64,000 nucleotides of DNA from Tetranychus cinnabarinus (GCA_022266195.1 WHVY01000003.1:4092001-4156000), one strand, 5' to 3'. Shown: positions 13,801-29,300, counted from the first letter of the stretch. Numbers and translations: made by a program. The notes: a model not told the origin generated them from the letters alone.

Positions 13801-16800
13801 ATTTGAACGTATTGTAAGCCAATATTGAATGCAAAATGAAAACCCAAAACTGACTGTTGAAACTGGAATCAAATGTGTTGATGATTTCACTCATTTACAG
13901 TTTCACCAATCAACTTTATTAATAATCATTGATTATGCTTGAGTTGAATTGTCATTTTCAAGTCTTCATTTGATTATTTAAGATTCAATTTAATCTCGTT
14001 CTTATTCACAATGAAGCCCAACAACAAAAGCAAACCCAAAATATTCTGGTTAACCAGCTTTAGATGATTCAACTCTGGTTCATCATTCAACCATTTATAA
14101 CTTAATATGGTGTCAAACCTTCATGAGTATTTCATTTTAATCACAATTAAAAGATTCAAAAAAATAGACAAAATAAAATCTTTATCCTTTTCAAATAAAA
14201 TCACAATCAAACCTTGCTCAAATTAATTACCATTTTATAATGACTTTAAGTACTTTAATTAAAATATAATCACAGATTCAATTTCAATCATTAAACAACC
14301 TTTAACCCAAAACGAGCAAATCAATTGATCACATTGAAACTTCATTCCTAATCACTTTCAATTCACCTTTCCTCAAAGTATTAATAGATTCAGTTTTGAC
14401 AACTTGACTGTCAACCTTGATTCCAATAATAGTAATCATAATTGTCTTGAATATTAATTGCATATTCAATGAGCTTAACCACTGGTAATCTCATTTCAAC
14501 ATGTTTCAACTATTCTGGTAAAGAGTCAATCCTATCATCACTTGAGGCAGTTCAACAAAATGAGAAAAACGATTTCAATCAACATTCTATCGATCTGTTG
14601 AAGCTATTAGATTTAATAGTTCATTTTATTAACTTTTAATTCAAGATAAAGCGACTTGAACAAGCTGTTTGATGCGCAATTAAATTGTCTAAATGATGCG
14701 TTTAAATTCAATTGAAACATTTCAATCAATTATTCTTACTGAGTGAACATTTTGTCATTTTAAATCAAGTGTTGATCAACAGCAAAATCAATGCAAATGA
14801 ATTAAAATCAGTTTCAATGTCAATGTAAAATCTTAAACAAATGTCTTTCATTATTATTCATTGACATTATTGACTATAAATCATCTTTTGTTTAAAACCT
14901 TTGTAAACTCAACTTGGAAATGTTTTCCTCAGATAATCTGTAGATTATCCTGAAGTCCAATATTTCAGGTTTGAGCAATTTCCATTTATAGCATTTTGGA
15001 ATTGCTTTTGTTGAAGTTTCAGGTTTAGGTCAACATTAATAATTTAGCTGATCTTTCAATTTTGTTCACCAATTCTGAGCAAGATTCGTGGAAAGAAAAA
15101 AATGTTTTATTTGATTTATTCTGTTTCTTCTGAAACAAAATATTAACAAAATTTTACCCACTTTTGGCATTACAATAATGTAAAGACTTTCAATGTTTGA
15201 TTTACAAAATTTTACATTTTGCAAAGTTGATTAGATTCTGAGAGTATTTCTGGTTCAATTTTCGGGTAAATCAAAATTTCTTTTTCTTGCCTTTTCCATC
15301 AACTTTTTGTCAATCTTTAAGCTTGGTAACATTGAATAATTGAAGAGTCGTTTGATTGTCTTTCATTGATAATGAAATTGAAATAAATAATCTGAACCCT
15401 GTAATTGGCGAATCTTAAGTATAATCTGAGGTTTACTTGCAACTATCATATTCTTGTATAATCGAGTTATTACTTGAGTTATCGACTTGAAATAGTACAA
15501 AGGAAAATCGATTAAAAAGGAAACATTTGCATGGTTAAGCAAAATGCAAGAATAACTTGAAAATTATAAGAAATATTGAAAGCTATTCAAGTTATCGAAG
15601 AGAAAATTGGGTGAAAAAAGAAAACAGTTTTACTAAATTTACACTCAAATTTAGGTCAATTTCGTTCCATTCTGTGAACTTTAACCAATTGATTGGCAGT
15701 TTGTTCATTTCCAAGTATCCAGGGAACAATAGGTTAATCAATGATCGACAAATCAGTGAGATTTTGTGAAATCTCAATCAAGTGTAAGAGCATTTACATC
15801 GAGAAAATTTGAAAATCAATTTTACTTACGAAGACAATTTTTGTATATTTACAAAATTTGTTCAAGTTTAATCATTAAAATGAATTTTTATTGAAAAAAA
15901 GGTTGAAAATAAAGTCAACAAATTGAGACAAAAAAGATTACCTTTCATGATTCCTTTACAGTGAACGTTAATCATTGATGTTGGCAAACATCAATTATTA
16001 AAAGATCAGACAGAAAGGTAAACTTGAGGACAATATCGACATTTTCATCACTTGTTCATCCATTTCTTTCCTCTGTTCATCCAATTTCATCCATTTTGCA
16101 CCATTTTCATCCTCATCATCCATTTCCTTTTGTAATTTTTACCTCCTTTTCTCGTTAATATTGTCATCTGTCCTTGGCTACTTGTTTTCCTTCACCATGT
16201 TCAGGTTCACTTTGTTCATGTTATTTCATATATTAATACATATTTACTGATGTTGTTGAAAAATGTTTGCCAACATTATCCAAATTATCCAGTTCAACAT
16301 TACTTATCATTTTCCGGAGAAACCGGAACAAATTGCAATCCCTAATCATTATAATTGTGATTATTGTAATCACCATCTTAATGTTTAACCAACGTCTTGT
16401 TAGACTCATTATTTGTTACCATTTTTGTCAACTTATCGTTTCATCTTCTTCTCATTGATCAAATGTTACCAAATTCAACTGTTACCGTTAATTAAATTAG
16501 TTAGTTTGTCTCAGTTAATCAAATTAGAATGCTATTTATAACAATGAAACTCACGTACAAAATTCATCACTTGCCTTCAATCCAGTCTTCAACCTCACCT
16601 TGGCTTTAATAATTCATCTTTTACCTTTTCTAATTCAATTGGGTCCAATGTTTCAATTTTATAGTTGATTTAAATTAATCAGTAAATTGCAAGATCCATT
16701 GGCTGATCAATCAGATTCCAATCGATAGTTGGCTGACACCTGAAAAGCTCATTCATTATTCACCTTTTCTTTAGAGACGTTTATAAAGGGAACAAAAATT

Positions 16801-19181
16801 GACTCTTTTCATCATGTTTATCACCTTATAACATTTCAGGGTCGACTCAATGTTTCAAACCTTTCAATGATGAATTTGGATAAATCTGTGACAATTAAAT
16901 CAATAAACTTGCATAAGAAGTGAAGAAACAAGTTGAAATATTAACCAGAAAATCAGAAAGTAAACAGTCAACCCATTTTAACCAGAAATTTTGCAATCTT
17001 TTTTACCTTTCCTTTGGTTCAACTTTACATTTTACATTATTGATTATTTGTGATTAATGTAATGTAATGAAACTAATAACTGGATTATTATTTTTTAATG
17101 GATCCATTTTGTTTGATCACAGTCTAATGGTTTAATGCATAAACTGGTTCATAAATGTTGCTTTAAATACACTTCTTTGTGAACACTTTCCTCCCTTAAT
17201 ACATAATCATGAATGAATCAAGTGTTGACAATTAATTAATAGTGTCGAGGCAAATGCGTCACCTGATTTCAATCATCTTATATATTTCATAGTTGACTGA
17301 ATTGACGAGAAAAGAGTTGAGAAATGGGAAAAAATGAAAAGATTTTTACCCTTGAAAAGATCTTTTTATTTCATTTTTTTTCCAACTCTATTTACTGATT
17401 GATTCCTCAATCAACTTATATTTAGATTGACTTGATTAAAATTTAATTTACACCACAAAATGTAAATCGTATGTTAAATACATTTTAAGGTTTACAATCG
17501 ATCGTTTAAACCTGAGAACTGGAAAAATGGGAAAATTGAAAGGTAAAGATATAACATTATTATGAAGGTGAAGACGAGGAAGAGGCTGGGAAAAGTGAAA
17601 TTAGGTCACCTCAGTGTAGTTACTTGATGGTTGATTGAAGTCACTCTGAAAGGGTAAAGGTTAGCAATCCAAGTTCACTTCATTTGGTGTATGAATTGAT
17701 CTGAATTAAACAACAATTAGAGTTATCGATTAGTGAAATGGTTTGCTCAACTATTGAGACAAATTGCTGTTGCTTTTGTATTTTATTATCATAATAACAA
17801 TGTAACCTTTTTTTTTCATTATTTTTTTGTCATTGGGTGACAAAATCATAAAAGGCTTTTGGTTATTCAATTATTCAAATTGAACGTTTTTTTATTTCCA
17901 TTTTCATTCATTAATCTTCTGTCCAGTTAATCATGGTTTGTCACTATCAATTGTTTGTCACAAAGTGATGGGTTTGGTTGGTTAATTTCAATGTTTTGTT
18001 CATTAAAATAACATCAACGTTATAAAGTCATCTCTTGATGGTTAACAAGGATTAAGGATTCGATTAAAGATTCCAATCAGATTTGTAATATTAGTTGGTT
18101 TATTCAATTGTAATTGTACCTTTGATTGGTTTAATAACAATGAGCGAGTCTGATTTTGGTGAAATATTTATGAAAAATGATACTTTTGTTTACCAATTTT
18201 GTCTATCTTTTTGAAATGTATCCAAGTTTATCGGGTTATTTTGATGGTTACAGTTGATTATTATTAAGTTTCTTATTGACAGTTGACAACTTGGTTAATA
18301 ATCTATGAAACCTTAAACCTTTTTTAATAACAATTAACATTTGTTAACAAATCTGTTGACAGTTTGAGTAGCTGGTTACGTTAACTTTAATATGCAATCC
18401 TTGCTGTTATTACATAAAGCCATCCTCATTGAAAGTAAAGACTTGTCAGTGTGATAGTTGAGTAGACAATCCAGACCGGGATGTTAGGTTAATTGTTGGT
18501 TAACAGTCTAGTTATACACAAGGCGTGTTAAATCAATATCCAAACGAGATGATCTTTTCAAATTTGATTACAATCACTGAAATAAAAAGGCTGAAAATAA
18601 CAAAGATACAGAAATAGAAAGATGTAGAAATGGAAAATATTTAAACTGATTCTGTAGCCGATTGCTGGCCAATTTGTCTGTCGACTTCAGCAACAATTTA
18701 ATGTTGGACAGAAGTAGGTTATCTAAATAACGACAGAAATATCATTGAACGTTGTATAATATTATCATATCATGAAATAAATAATTAAAATTAACATATG
18801 ATTGTCTTGTGATTGGACGATTGTGTGTTGAATTAACGCTCCATCTTGTGTCCGTATAACTAGACTAATACCGAAAAGTGCTATCATTTTGTTTTTTTTG
18901 ATTGGTTTTTAGTTTCAAAATAATTGAATTATTTGAGCTTTAGTAGTTTTTTTCACCAATTTGCTCAATCAGCCTGACAATTTTATCTTGATCATCAATC
19001 ATCTTTTTTTTGTATTTCTGGTTCAATTTGCTAGTGAATCCATCAAGATCGTTATAACGATTAAATTAAATTGTTTTCTACATCTTTTCATGTAAATTGT
19101 TTACTTATACATTTTACTTGTGCCTTTCTTTTCCCTGGTTGTCTGGAACAGTATTGGAGTTATTAAATTACAATTACAATC
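10891..19181. other. Gene-poor AT-rich region
   Basis: I see no supportable coding sequence on either strand over 8 kb. The longest open frames (for example 15557-15777 on both strands) are short, overlap each other and resemble nothing known to me. The last part must contain the promoter, and perhaps a 5'UTR exon, of the alpha-catulin gene. Copies of the word AAAGGTAA/TTACCTTT recur here. Confidence 0.5.
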
Positions 19182-22100
19182 ATGTTGACTGATGGAAGAG
19201 AAAAATTAAGTAAAAGTGAAAAAACTCATCGAGCTCTTTTGAGAGTTGGACAATCAATTAATCAATCTATTGAACGATTTGCTGCGGTTGGTGAAGCGAT
19301 TGGAGATGATAATCCAGAAATTAAAATTGATATGGTTGATGCTTGTAAAGAAGCAAGAACTGCAGGTAAATTAGTTATCATAAATCCATTATTAATATCT
19401 TTAAGATTCGGATATTATCAGATACTCTGGTATCAGTTTTCTGGTTAATCAAATTGTTAACTCTTCTTTTCTCTGTTTCATTCTGATTATTTTTTCTGCT
19501 TCTCAATTATTCACCATTTTTATTAGCCTGTATATTTGAACAATTGTGTGATTTAACTGCTGATTCAGGTGCTTATAATTCACGTTGCTATTCTGATCAA
19601 AGAGGCCTTTTTCGTGGAGCTAGAAATTTGCTTTCATCTGTTACAAGAGTGTTACTTATTGCCGATTCTGTCGTGGTTAATCAACTTTTAGGACCAAAAG
19701 ATAGGGTAAGTAATCTTGATATTTAATTAAACTTCATTTCAGCTTCGAACCTGACACTTGATTTATATATCTGTTTGATTAAATGTTAGACTTTCAGGTG
19801 TAGCTTGTTTTGCTTTTTTTTGTTTATACCTTTTTGCCTCAGTCGCTTTGCTCAATTTTCACTCATTTTTGAGCTTGATTTTTTAATTTAGTGTACTTCC
19901 ATTTTAATGATCATTAATGTCTTTTATTTGATCTCTCATTTTGTTTCTGTGCTGTTTTGATTCTTTATTAATTACTAAATCAATGTTAGTGTATAATGGG
20001 CTCGTTAAGGTATAGTCAATTCTTTACTGCAAATAATTTTGGCTTCAGTCGAGCAATGAGAATAAATGAATTGTTACAAATGAGTTTTACCTTCTAGGCT
20101 TCTCCTAAGTATATCATTAACCAACAATAATTTTTAGACTGTTAACGATTATGTTTTCTGTGCAAAGAAATAAAACCTTTTGTTAATTTCATATTTCATC
20201 TTTTGATTATAACTTTCAGTTATTCTTGTCTACTAAGTAATTAACGTAAGATGGCGACTGTTAGGAAGATTGACGTTTTTTCGCGCTTCTCTGCCATCTT
20301 GTCTCTTTGTAATCAATTGCCAGAAGATATTATTTGTTTAATTCAAATGTCAATTTGTTTAAACAAAACATTTTGGAATATGTTGAACCACAATTATTTT
20401 TGCAAAATTTTCAACTTTCTTTCATTTTTCTCTGTTATCTAGATTTCAATAAGTCTGAATCGTCTGGAAAATGTTGCCAATTTCACCGAGTTTGTTAAAG
20501 CTTACAGTCAATTTGGATATGAGATGGTTGAGCTTGCCCATCTTATTTCTGATCGCTCAAATGTAAGTAATCTTTAATCTTATAAAACTTTTTCTTGACA
20601 TTCAAGTCTTACTTGTTACCAATCATTAATGATACATGGCTCTTTTGTTTTCCTTTTCATAGAACTTGAAAGATGAAAGGAGAAGAGCAGAAATGGGTTC
20701 AGCTCGTCGTTTTCTTGAAAGGTCAACAATTCTTCTTTTAACTTCATCTAAAGCTTGTCTTCGACATCCAGACTGTGAAAGTGTCAAGGATAATCGTGAT
20801 ACAGTTTTCAACGAGATCCGAAGAGCCATTGATTATATTCATAATATAGTTAAAGATGGCGTTTTACCAACTCTTATCCATAATTCATTTGATTCCTCTG
20901 GACATTCAAGGCGATCCCATTTTAGATTTCATGTTTCACGTTACTCATCATCACATTCATCACCATTATCTCCATCAAGTGGTCCAGTTGACAATATTAA
21001 TCCTCTTCCAACAACTTTTAATGCAATTAAGCGTTTTGAGGTAAAACAATATGTACATAAAGTGATTATCATCGTGTAATTACTTTTACCTCCTTCGCCT
21101 GTCAGTTTTATCGTACACACTGTGTATACTATTTTCATCAAAACTCAATTTGATTCCTTTGATAACCATTCTAATCTGGGATGACATTTTACTTCTCTTT
21201 TGCAAATCTGCTCAACTAATTAGATGGATTTAATTAAACTCGCATTGATATCTAATTAATTTTCATTCTTTTATTTCAGGAATTGGTTGAAATGAGTCGG
21301 GTTACCATGTGTAAGGGTGTTTATCGTGAAAGATTATTATGTGCCTTCGACTACTTTGTCGAGTTGACTCAACATTTTACGGATTCAGCTTATACACGCC
21401 ATGATAATCGAGAAAAAATATTGCTTCTCTGTGATAAAATTAAAATTGAACTGAATCAGTTGATGAGATTGGGAGTTATCCTTGTAAGTACTATTATCTT
21501 TTTTAATATCATTCATATTTTGGCATAAGAAAGAGCAAAAGGTGATGGAGTGAAATAAAATTGACTTTTAATCTTTCTTCAATTTTCATTCAAAATCATC
21601 AAACACTCAATATTTTGACTCTTTCTATAATATAATATAAAAAATATACTTTTATTAAATCCTTGTTCCATCCACTGTATGTTTGTGATATTAAATAATA
21701 AATTAAACTCTTCATTCAATATATTTTTTATTTACTTTTTTTCTCTCTATCTAAAGGATGAAGCTGGATCAACAAATCCAACCGAAGACTTGGAAGAATC
21801 CATTATGCAGACAATTAAAGCTGTTAATGATGTTAAATTTCAGGTTAGTCAACTGAATTTTTTTACAAAACTTCGTGACAACTAACCATTCATCATTCAA
21901 ATAATATTGATGTTATTTTCTTATTTAACCGTAAATTTTATTGAACTTATCATTATCATTTGAACTAAGAGAAGTGATACTAAACCTTGCATTTCTTCGA
22001 TAATATCTTTAGATCATGCATTCATTCGTTTTAGCTAACTTACGTTCAGTGTTAATATCACTGATTTTGTAAAGTATTTTGTTCTTTGTTTCATTCCTAA

Positions 22101-24416
22101 ATGATCAATTGATTACTTTTTTCTTCTCTTTTCTAGCTACGAAGAACTGCCTTGGACCAAGCTGATGAATTATTCAAGTTAACTGACGAATTAAGTTTTA
22201 TCAACCAACTTAGAAATCATTCATTATCTGGTGATACTGAACGACTTCATGATTATTTCAAGCTTTACACTGAACTTTGTGATCATTTGAATGAGGTTTG
22301 CCGTCTACTTCATAATGTATCAACATCGGAAACATTGTTAATCTATTCCAAGGCAACAGAGAATCACATTAATATTTTCAGTGCTCAAATTTTAAATGCC
22401 TGTTTAACCCTATCAGCTCATCCAAACAGCCGAATTGCTAAAGATAATCTGGAAGTTTTTCTCGACTTTTGGATTTCTTTATACAGTGATGTTCACCAAT
22501 ACAGTAAAGATATTAGAGATCTAGCAAATGGATTTGGATCTATGAACCATTATGACTCCGGAATGGCTAATAAGGGGAAATCCAGCAACAATCAATTACC
22601 ACGTCCATCTCCATCACCTAAAGCAATTACATCCCAGTCATATCCAACTCAACAGCAACAACAACAGCAACAGTCGCAACAACAATTACAGCAGCAACAC
22701 CAGCATCAGCAACAGCAGCAGCAACAACAACAACAGCAACAGCAGCAGCAGTTACAGCATTCGCATTCTCATCAACAGCAATCTCAGTCTAACAATGAGT
22801 TAGGATCAATGACTGCTGCAACTGCAGGTAAACCAAAAGTTGCGTCTGATGATAAAATATTGATAAACTCGAAAGAGTTGAAAGTAATTTCTAATGGCAA
22901 TGAAATTGATCCAGAAAAATGGACTGCTCCAGAGGATAATGATGTTGTTCGTAGAGCTAAAGCAATGGTTCAAATGGCTATTTCTATGTACCAATTTACT
23001 CATGGGGAGGGTGAATTAAAGACAACTCAAGATTTATTTACTCAAGCAGAGTTTATTGCTGAAGAAGCAAACAAATTTTATAAATTAGTTCGACATTTTA
23101 CTTATCAGGTAAACATACATTTACCAGCTTATTTATTGTAGTTACCATTTATAAATAAACTCAAGTTTAATATAAATGGTTTTCGTCTGTTTATCTAGGT
23201 ACCAAGTGGATTAGCTAAGACAGATTTACTCGATCAATTGGATAAAGTTCCAACATTTGTCCAGCAACTGCAATTTACAGTCAAACAGCCAACAGTTGGA
23301 AAAGCAGCGACCTTTACAAAAGTTGACAACGTAATTAAAGAAGCCAAGAACTTAATGATTTACGTTTGTTTATCGGTTAATTCTGCATTAGGATGTGCGT
23401 CAAAAGTAAGTTTGAAAAGTCGTTTACTCTAGAGCTTTTGATGAAGGTGTAAATTGTTGACAATGCTATCTTGCATCTCAAAAATATTTGTTACAATATT
23501 GCTTCTTGTATTCATCCAATCAGCCGGTCATTGTTTTTTTTCTGACCAAAAATGAATTTCAAGATAATCATTTTCTTTGTCAGTTATACCTTCAACTTTT
23601 TCATCAAATCATTTGATTCGATTATGGATAATTTAAAGGTAGTTAAGCTTTTAGCATCAATAAAGTTGCAATGTCCAAGTGAATTGTCAGAAACATTGAC
23701 ATTCAATATAATTGATATTATCCTTGACTATCTCTTTCATCAGAACTAAGATGCTCATCACTATCCACACGCCAATAGGAGAGGATGATTTTATCTTGAA
23801 ACGCAAAACCTTTTCCTTTTTACCATCAATGGATTTAATATCAATACTGTTCCATCCATGAACTAATCAAATGTGTAAATAAAGGATAAAAATGATTTTT
23901 ACCTTAACATCATCAAACTAGGTCAAGGGTCCAACAATTGTGAAACAACAACCGATCATTTACCTTCAAAACTTTTATATGGGTTTTGTTTTTCGTTGTC
24001 AACTTATGCAAAGAAATCCATATTTTTAAAACTTAATAACTATTTTTTATAATATTTCGTGTGTTGACAAAACTTGAGCAAAGTAAATGTTGACAAATGT
24101 CATGAAGCATACACTAAATAATAATTTATCGCATTTTCTTTTCTTACTTTGATGAATATAAAAAATGAGTATAAAAATGAATAGTTTCTTTTGATGATGA
24201 CAATTTCACCATTCCTTACACATACATTTACTCATCCTTTTTTATTTTATTTTGATATTTTTTGTACAGTACAATCTTGACATGGGTGCTGCCAGGACAA
24301 GATCCAGAACTCTATCTCCTTCAGGACGCTATGGAGACGATGATGGAGGTTATGAAGGCTTATCGTCTGGAATGGGATCCAAAGGGGGAACGGCGTCTTC
24401 CGACCCGAACATTTGA
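19182..24416 (+). CDS. CTNNAL1: Alpha-catulin (alpha-catenin/vinculin family)
   Basis: Nine coding exons join in frame: 19182-19365, 19527-19705, 20443-20562, 20663-21040, 21280-21483, 21757-21843, 22137-23108, 23199-23405, 24270-24416. They give about 825 residues; human alpha-catulin is about 734. All introns are GT..AG and phases agree. Catulins are cytoskeletal helical-bundle scaffolds tied to Rho signalling and, in worms, to ion-channel anchoring. Recognisable blocks are KSEKTHRALLRVGQ at the N-terminus, LLSSVTRVLLIADSVV, EFVKAYSQFGYEMVELAHL, LLLTSSKACLRHPDCES, FTDSAYTRHDNREKILLL, and the KWTAPEDNDVV..FTHGEGELKTTQDL region near the C-terminus. These favour catulin over alpha-catenin. The extra length is mainly a Gln-rich insert in exon 7. 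An in-frame TAA at 19164 after a possible acceptor at 19151 supports the ATG at 19182. The N-terminus is therefore shorter than in vertebrates. The C-terminal exon is Gly/Ser-rich and unlike the human tail. Confidence 0.9.
22648..22790 (+). repeat. CAA/CAG repeat encoding polyglutamine in alpha-catulin
   Basis: Mixed CAA/CAG codons with occasional CAT and TTA give a Gln-rich stretch interrupted by His and Leu (about residues 555-602 of the catulin product). It keeps frame. It sits in the linker between helical-bundle domains, where insertions are tolerated. Confidence 0.95.
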
Positions 24417-26368
24417 CAATTAGGGATGGCCTCTAGAAGGGCCAAACCAACACCGTCTGGTGAATCAAGAAGAACAAGGGTTTCGTTTTTACTCTTTTAG
24501 GGTCAAAATCTTAAGGCGACTTATAATCTTAATTTATTTATGTTTAATGCACATTTTTGAATTAATTTGAATAGTCTCCCTATCCAAACCAAGACTAGTC
24601 GATTATTTTATTTTAAGGTTATTTCTGTTTCCATTTTCGAACAGCCAATTTGATTTTCTAATTCAGTTGAATTTATATTCTTTTAATGACCAGCTTAACT
24701 CAACTACAATTGTCACAGAAACTCGTGTTTAGCTCTATCTGTTCAACTTATTTAGTTTAGATATCAAAACCACTTTATGGACGTATAACTTATCTTATTT
24801 TCATATCAATAGTGTTCAAATGTGCACAATAAGTTTTACCGACAATCATGTGTTTACAGCCGATTTAAACTGACCAACATATCAATTTCAATATCAATTT
24901 TCATTATCACTGCCGTTGATAATTAGTTATAACTGGAGTTAGCTACTGCCTTTAATTCATATCGACAATTGTAATTCAGTTTAGTTGCTTGAATCTTAAA
25001 CAAATGCACTTTTTCAATTGTTTAAATTTAATTTTAGTTTATTAATAGAGTCCCCATTAGAGCCAAGATTTTGACCCGTAATAAAATCTTCTTCATTCTT
25101 CCAACGGTCCATCCTAATACAAGCATAGCTGAAATCAAATATAACAACCAAACTGAATCAGCATAAGAAATCTGACATTGAAAAAGCCACTTTCTCAGGA
25201 TGATGAATTTTTTCCTATAAATCATGTTAACATCACCCTCCTGAATGCTCTTACATTTACTCATTCTTTGCATTTCATTCGATCAGAATCAATGAGTAAA
25301 GATAATAGCATTGAGAGCTATAATTATGCTTGTACTTAACCGGTAATTACATCTAAAACAATATTTTCAATCAATATGAATGTCAGACTTTTTCAGATGA
25401 ATTTTCTGTTCTTTTTTTGCTAAACGTCAATGAAATTAACTTTAATGTAAAATGAAACAAAAAGCTCAAAAAACGTAAATTGTCAATCAAATTTGATTAC
25501 AATTTACGTAAATAATACAATGATTATAATGTATGTGAAATAATAAGAAAAAAGTGTGCGTGAGTTGATTCCGTTTATCTTTAGTCAATCTTTGCCAATC
25601 TTTAATCATACTTTTATGTATAGCTCTATGTAATATGATAATTTTATCCTAAAAATTTACAACAATGGTTAACATTACTATTTTGATCTTTGCTGTTGAA
25701 ATGTTTCGATAGACATTTGACAATAGCTACGCCTAAGGTAGACTTTGTAAATTAAATCATATCATTCTAATCAACTGTTAATTACATATCAATCGAATGC
25801 CTTTTCATTGCATTACAATGAATATAATGTTCTTCATTTTAACTTTGCTATATTTATTTAATTGTTATAAAATATGAAATAATTTTGTTTCTTTGTTTTC
25901 GATTACATATTATGCGTGATCAACCTTTTAATAAAATTGATTTGATTTTAATTAATGAAAAATTTATGTAAAGTGTCGCATCATTTCTTGCTTTTAAAGT
26001 TAGCGTTTCAGTTAAATAATGACCATCAATTTTTCCAAACATTGATTTTAATGTGTTGGACTTGAAAAAAATATTCAATAATTTCTTGATTCATCGTAGA
26101 TGAAAATAATAATTGACCGATTTGAGCTTCTTGTTTAAACATGATTGTCTCATTGTTTAAGAAATGTGTGAAACGATCTTTTGATCCACTGGAAATGACG
26201 AAAATAAAATATACATTAAAACAGGATTTTTAAATACAATGTAACAACCATTCCAGCGGTTGAAATGATTTTTAATCTGGATGGTTGTAATCAAAAATAA
26301 TTTAGCCAATTGATCCGTTAGTTGTTTTCATTCTGATTTAGCAGTCTTTAATTATTCATGATCAAATT
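24417..26368. other. Intergenic region between alpha-catulin and MFSD1 3' ends
   Basis: This lies between the stop codons of two converging genes and must hold both 3'UTRs. A 79-codon open frame with an ATG at 25273 (minus, to 25034) has one hydrophobic segment but no recognisable relatives; I do not call it a gene. Confidence 0.5.
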
Positions 26369-29300
26369 TTAGTTAGATGGACCAGAGATTTGCTCACGGA
26401 TGGCTCGAGCTTCCTCCAAATTGCTTGGATCCTAGGAGATATAAATTTTATGAATATAATTTGTCATATGGCTTGTTTATTACAGTCTTAATTTACCTGG
26501 GTTCCAATCTTGGATAGGTAACGTCGACGGACACTTTCATCTTGACCAGCAAGGGCAGGTGGCTCGGCAGAATATCCTTCGATCTCTTCACGTCTTAGGT
26601 TTTGTTCCTCGGCGATCCTTTTATTTTATCATTACGATATTGATGATTTTTGTTTAAGTAATTTATTTTTGTTTCTAATTTAATGAAGATCTCAACCAAG
26701 CAATTGGAATCAGCAGAACAGTTTCTGAATCGCTTCTTATTCTGAAGAAGGGTTTTGATAGTTCAAATAATAAAATCAATCAAGTAGTAAATCACTTTTC
26801 CACTCATAAAATGGATCTCATTATTAAATTGACAATGTAACATGGTGAGATAAATAGTTAATAGACATAAAGTGATTACAAAATTATGGAAATGTTACAT
26901 GTAAATTTGAATGTTTAAAGTCTCTAAAGAGTTTTACTACAAAAATCGTAAGACTTTTAATGTAATTTCGTTAAAATTAATGATTCATCCTATCTCCCAT
27001 TACTCAAATTTCACAGTATACGCTATTTGGATACCTAGATCATGGTAATAATCTAAAAGCTATCTTATTATCTAAGCTTTTTATCATGTATTTTTATATA
27101 TTAACTTTACAGTGAATTCAATCGATTCAGTTAATCTGATACAAGTAGGGGTGAATAAATGAAAAATCATCAGTCTAAATAAAATGACTGGCTACATTTG
27201 TTGAAATGAACTATAAACAGATACAATTTACAAAAAAAGTCAATCGAGTTTAAAAAGACCCGGATTCATATTCAGCGAGAAACCATTTTATGGAACAGAG
27301 AGTAAAAGTAATATATGAATAGATATAGTCTGATTTTAATTGAGATATCCTAAATAAATTTCCTCGAATTACTTATCCTAAATAGTCTAATATTATACAG
27401 CTAATTTTGTTTGCTTGAACGACAGAAAGAAAAATTCGAACCTAAAAGGTCAAATTCTTAAACAACTTCGCTAGTTCACCTTTTAAAAACCAATAAAACT
27501 TCAGTGAAACACGAGAGAAACAAAATAACATTAAGTTGCTTAATCATTTGTCCTTTTTGGGTCGCATTTATCCTGCTGTTGCTTAAACAAGCAAACTGTA
27601 ACTGCATTGTTTCTAAGCTCCGGAAAATTTTAAATCAATTGAGGAAGGGTTCACCACATTCTGCATATCACCACTTAGAACGATGAGATCCAATTGCTCG
27701 GAGAAGTATCCTTGTAACTTGATTACAAAGGAAACTAAACAAAATTAAAATCTGCTCACCTTTTCGCCTCTGTCAAAGCTGCACGCTTTTTAGCGGAGAT
27801 ATTAAGAATTCCTCCTTTGTTGAAGTTAGATAAAAATAAGAAGATTATCAAGATGAGACAAACTGAAAAAAGAGAATACAAGAAGAAATTAGTAAAAATT
27901 GCTTTGATTACGATTTTAACATGTAAACATTTTTAAAGTTCAAGATCAACTAACCTACGAGCGAGATTATGAAAAAACATTGCAATGCGAGGAAACCTCG
28001 AGAGTCAACAATGTGACCAGCAGCCATATTGGCTAAAGCTAGTCCGAGATTTTGTACACATTGAACTACACCATATGCTGTTCCAAGCCTAAATTCTGGA
28101 ACAATATCTGGAATTAATGGCCATAGTGCGCAAGCTATAGTCGAGTAACCAAACCCGAGACAAACGATTCCAACCCATGGATTTACAAAGGTAAAAGCTA
28201 AAAGACCATGTCCAAGTAATGTAACTGTAGTTCCAGCAAACACAAAAGAAATACAGCGACCAACTTTATCAATGAGTATTCCTAACAAGGGTGAGACTAT
28301 AGCTGATATAGTGTAAACAGAACTATTTATACTATCAGCGGAGTCCTCACTCACACCATATTTTCTCAAAAAGAAAACCCTGTAAACAGGTAGAAAAAAT
28401 ATTAGAAATTGAAAAATCCACTCCGTAAATTAGAATCATTGATACACGACTTACGTTCCAAGTCCAATAAAAGGGAAGATTGTAATATAATAAAGGACGC
28501 AAATGAACGAAACCATCCAAAAATCAAGTCCAAAGTGAAAGACATCTTGAAATTTCATTTCTTCCCCAGCTTTGGGTGGCTCTTTTTTGAGTATTCTTTC
28601 GGCTCTTTTATCAAAATAAGCCATTAAAAGGCCCATTATCAGAGAGAAAATACAGAAACTAACAGCAAATAGCAAAGTAAGACCTAGGCACTTGTAACCA
28701 GTATAGTATTTCTCAAAAAAATTGTAGATATGGACCATAGTTTTAAAATTGACTGTGCTTCCTAATCGAGAGATACTCATCATTAAGCCAAAGGCCATGT
28801 TTAATTCAGATCCTTTATACCAGCTAACCGCATAAGCATTGACAGCAACCGAGAGATTTTCACCTCCTAATCCAAATATAAAACGGCCTAATTGCATAAC
28901 CCAGAAGGTGTTGAGAAAAGCTCCTAAAGCAAATACCAACTGACCAAAACAAACGAATAGAGAAAATATTATGGTGCCGATTCTTAAACCAATGACTTTG
29001 TCAAGAAGATATCCTCCAAAGAGACCCAAAATTACATTAGGCCATGAGTAGAGTGAATATAATGTTGTATATTGTGAAGTGGAAATGACCAGATCTCTAG
29101 TAATCTCAGTCTCAAGTGCTGCTGGGTTATCATAAATATAATAATTTCCTAAATATTTGATAAAGAAAGAAGTAATTATTATAGTGGCATATTTGAATAT
29201 AATAAACATAAATGCTAAAATTATGAATCATTATTAAATACCTAAATTGATGAGGCACAAAACGACCAGTACAATGTAACGATGAGGGGCATATTTTGGA

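Noticed and set aside
25034..25273. 79-codon minus-strand frame with a hydrophobic segment (possible micropeptide)
   Set aside because: No recognisable relatives, no splice or promoter support, and a hydrophobic segment is easily produced by AT-rich DNA.
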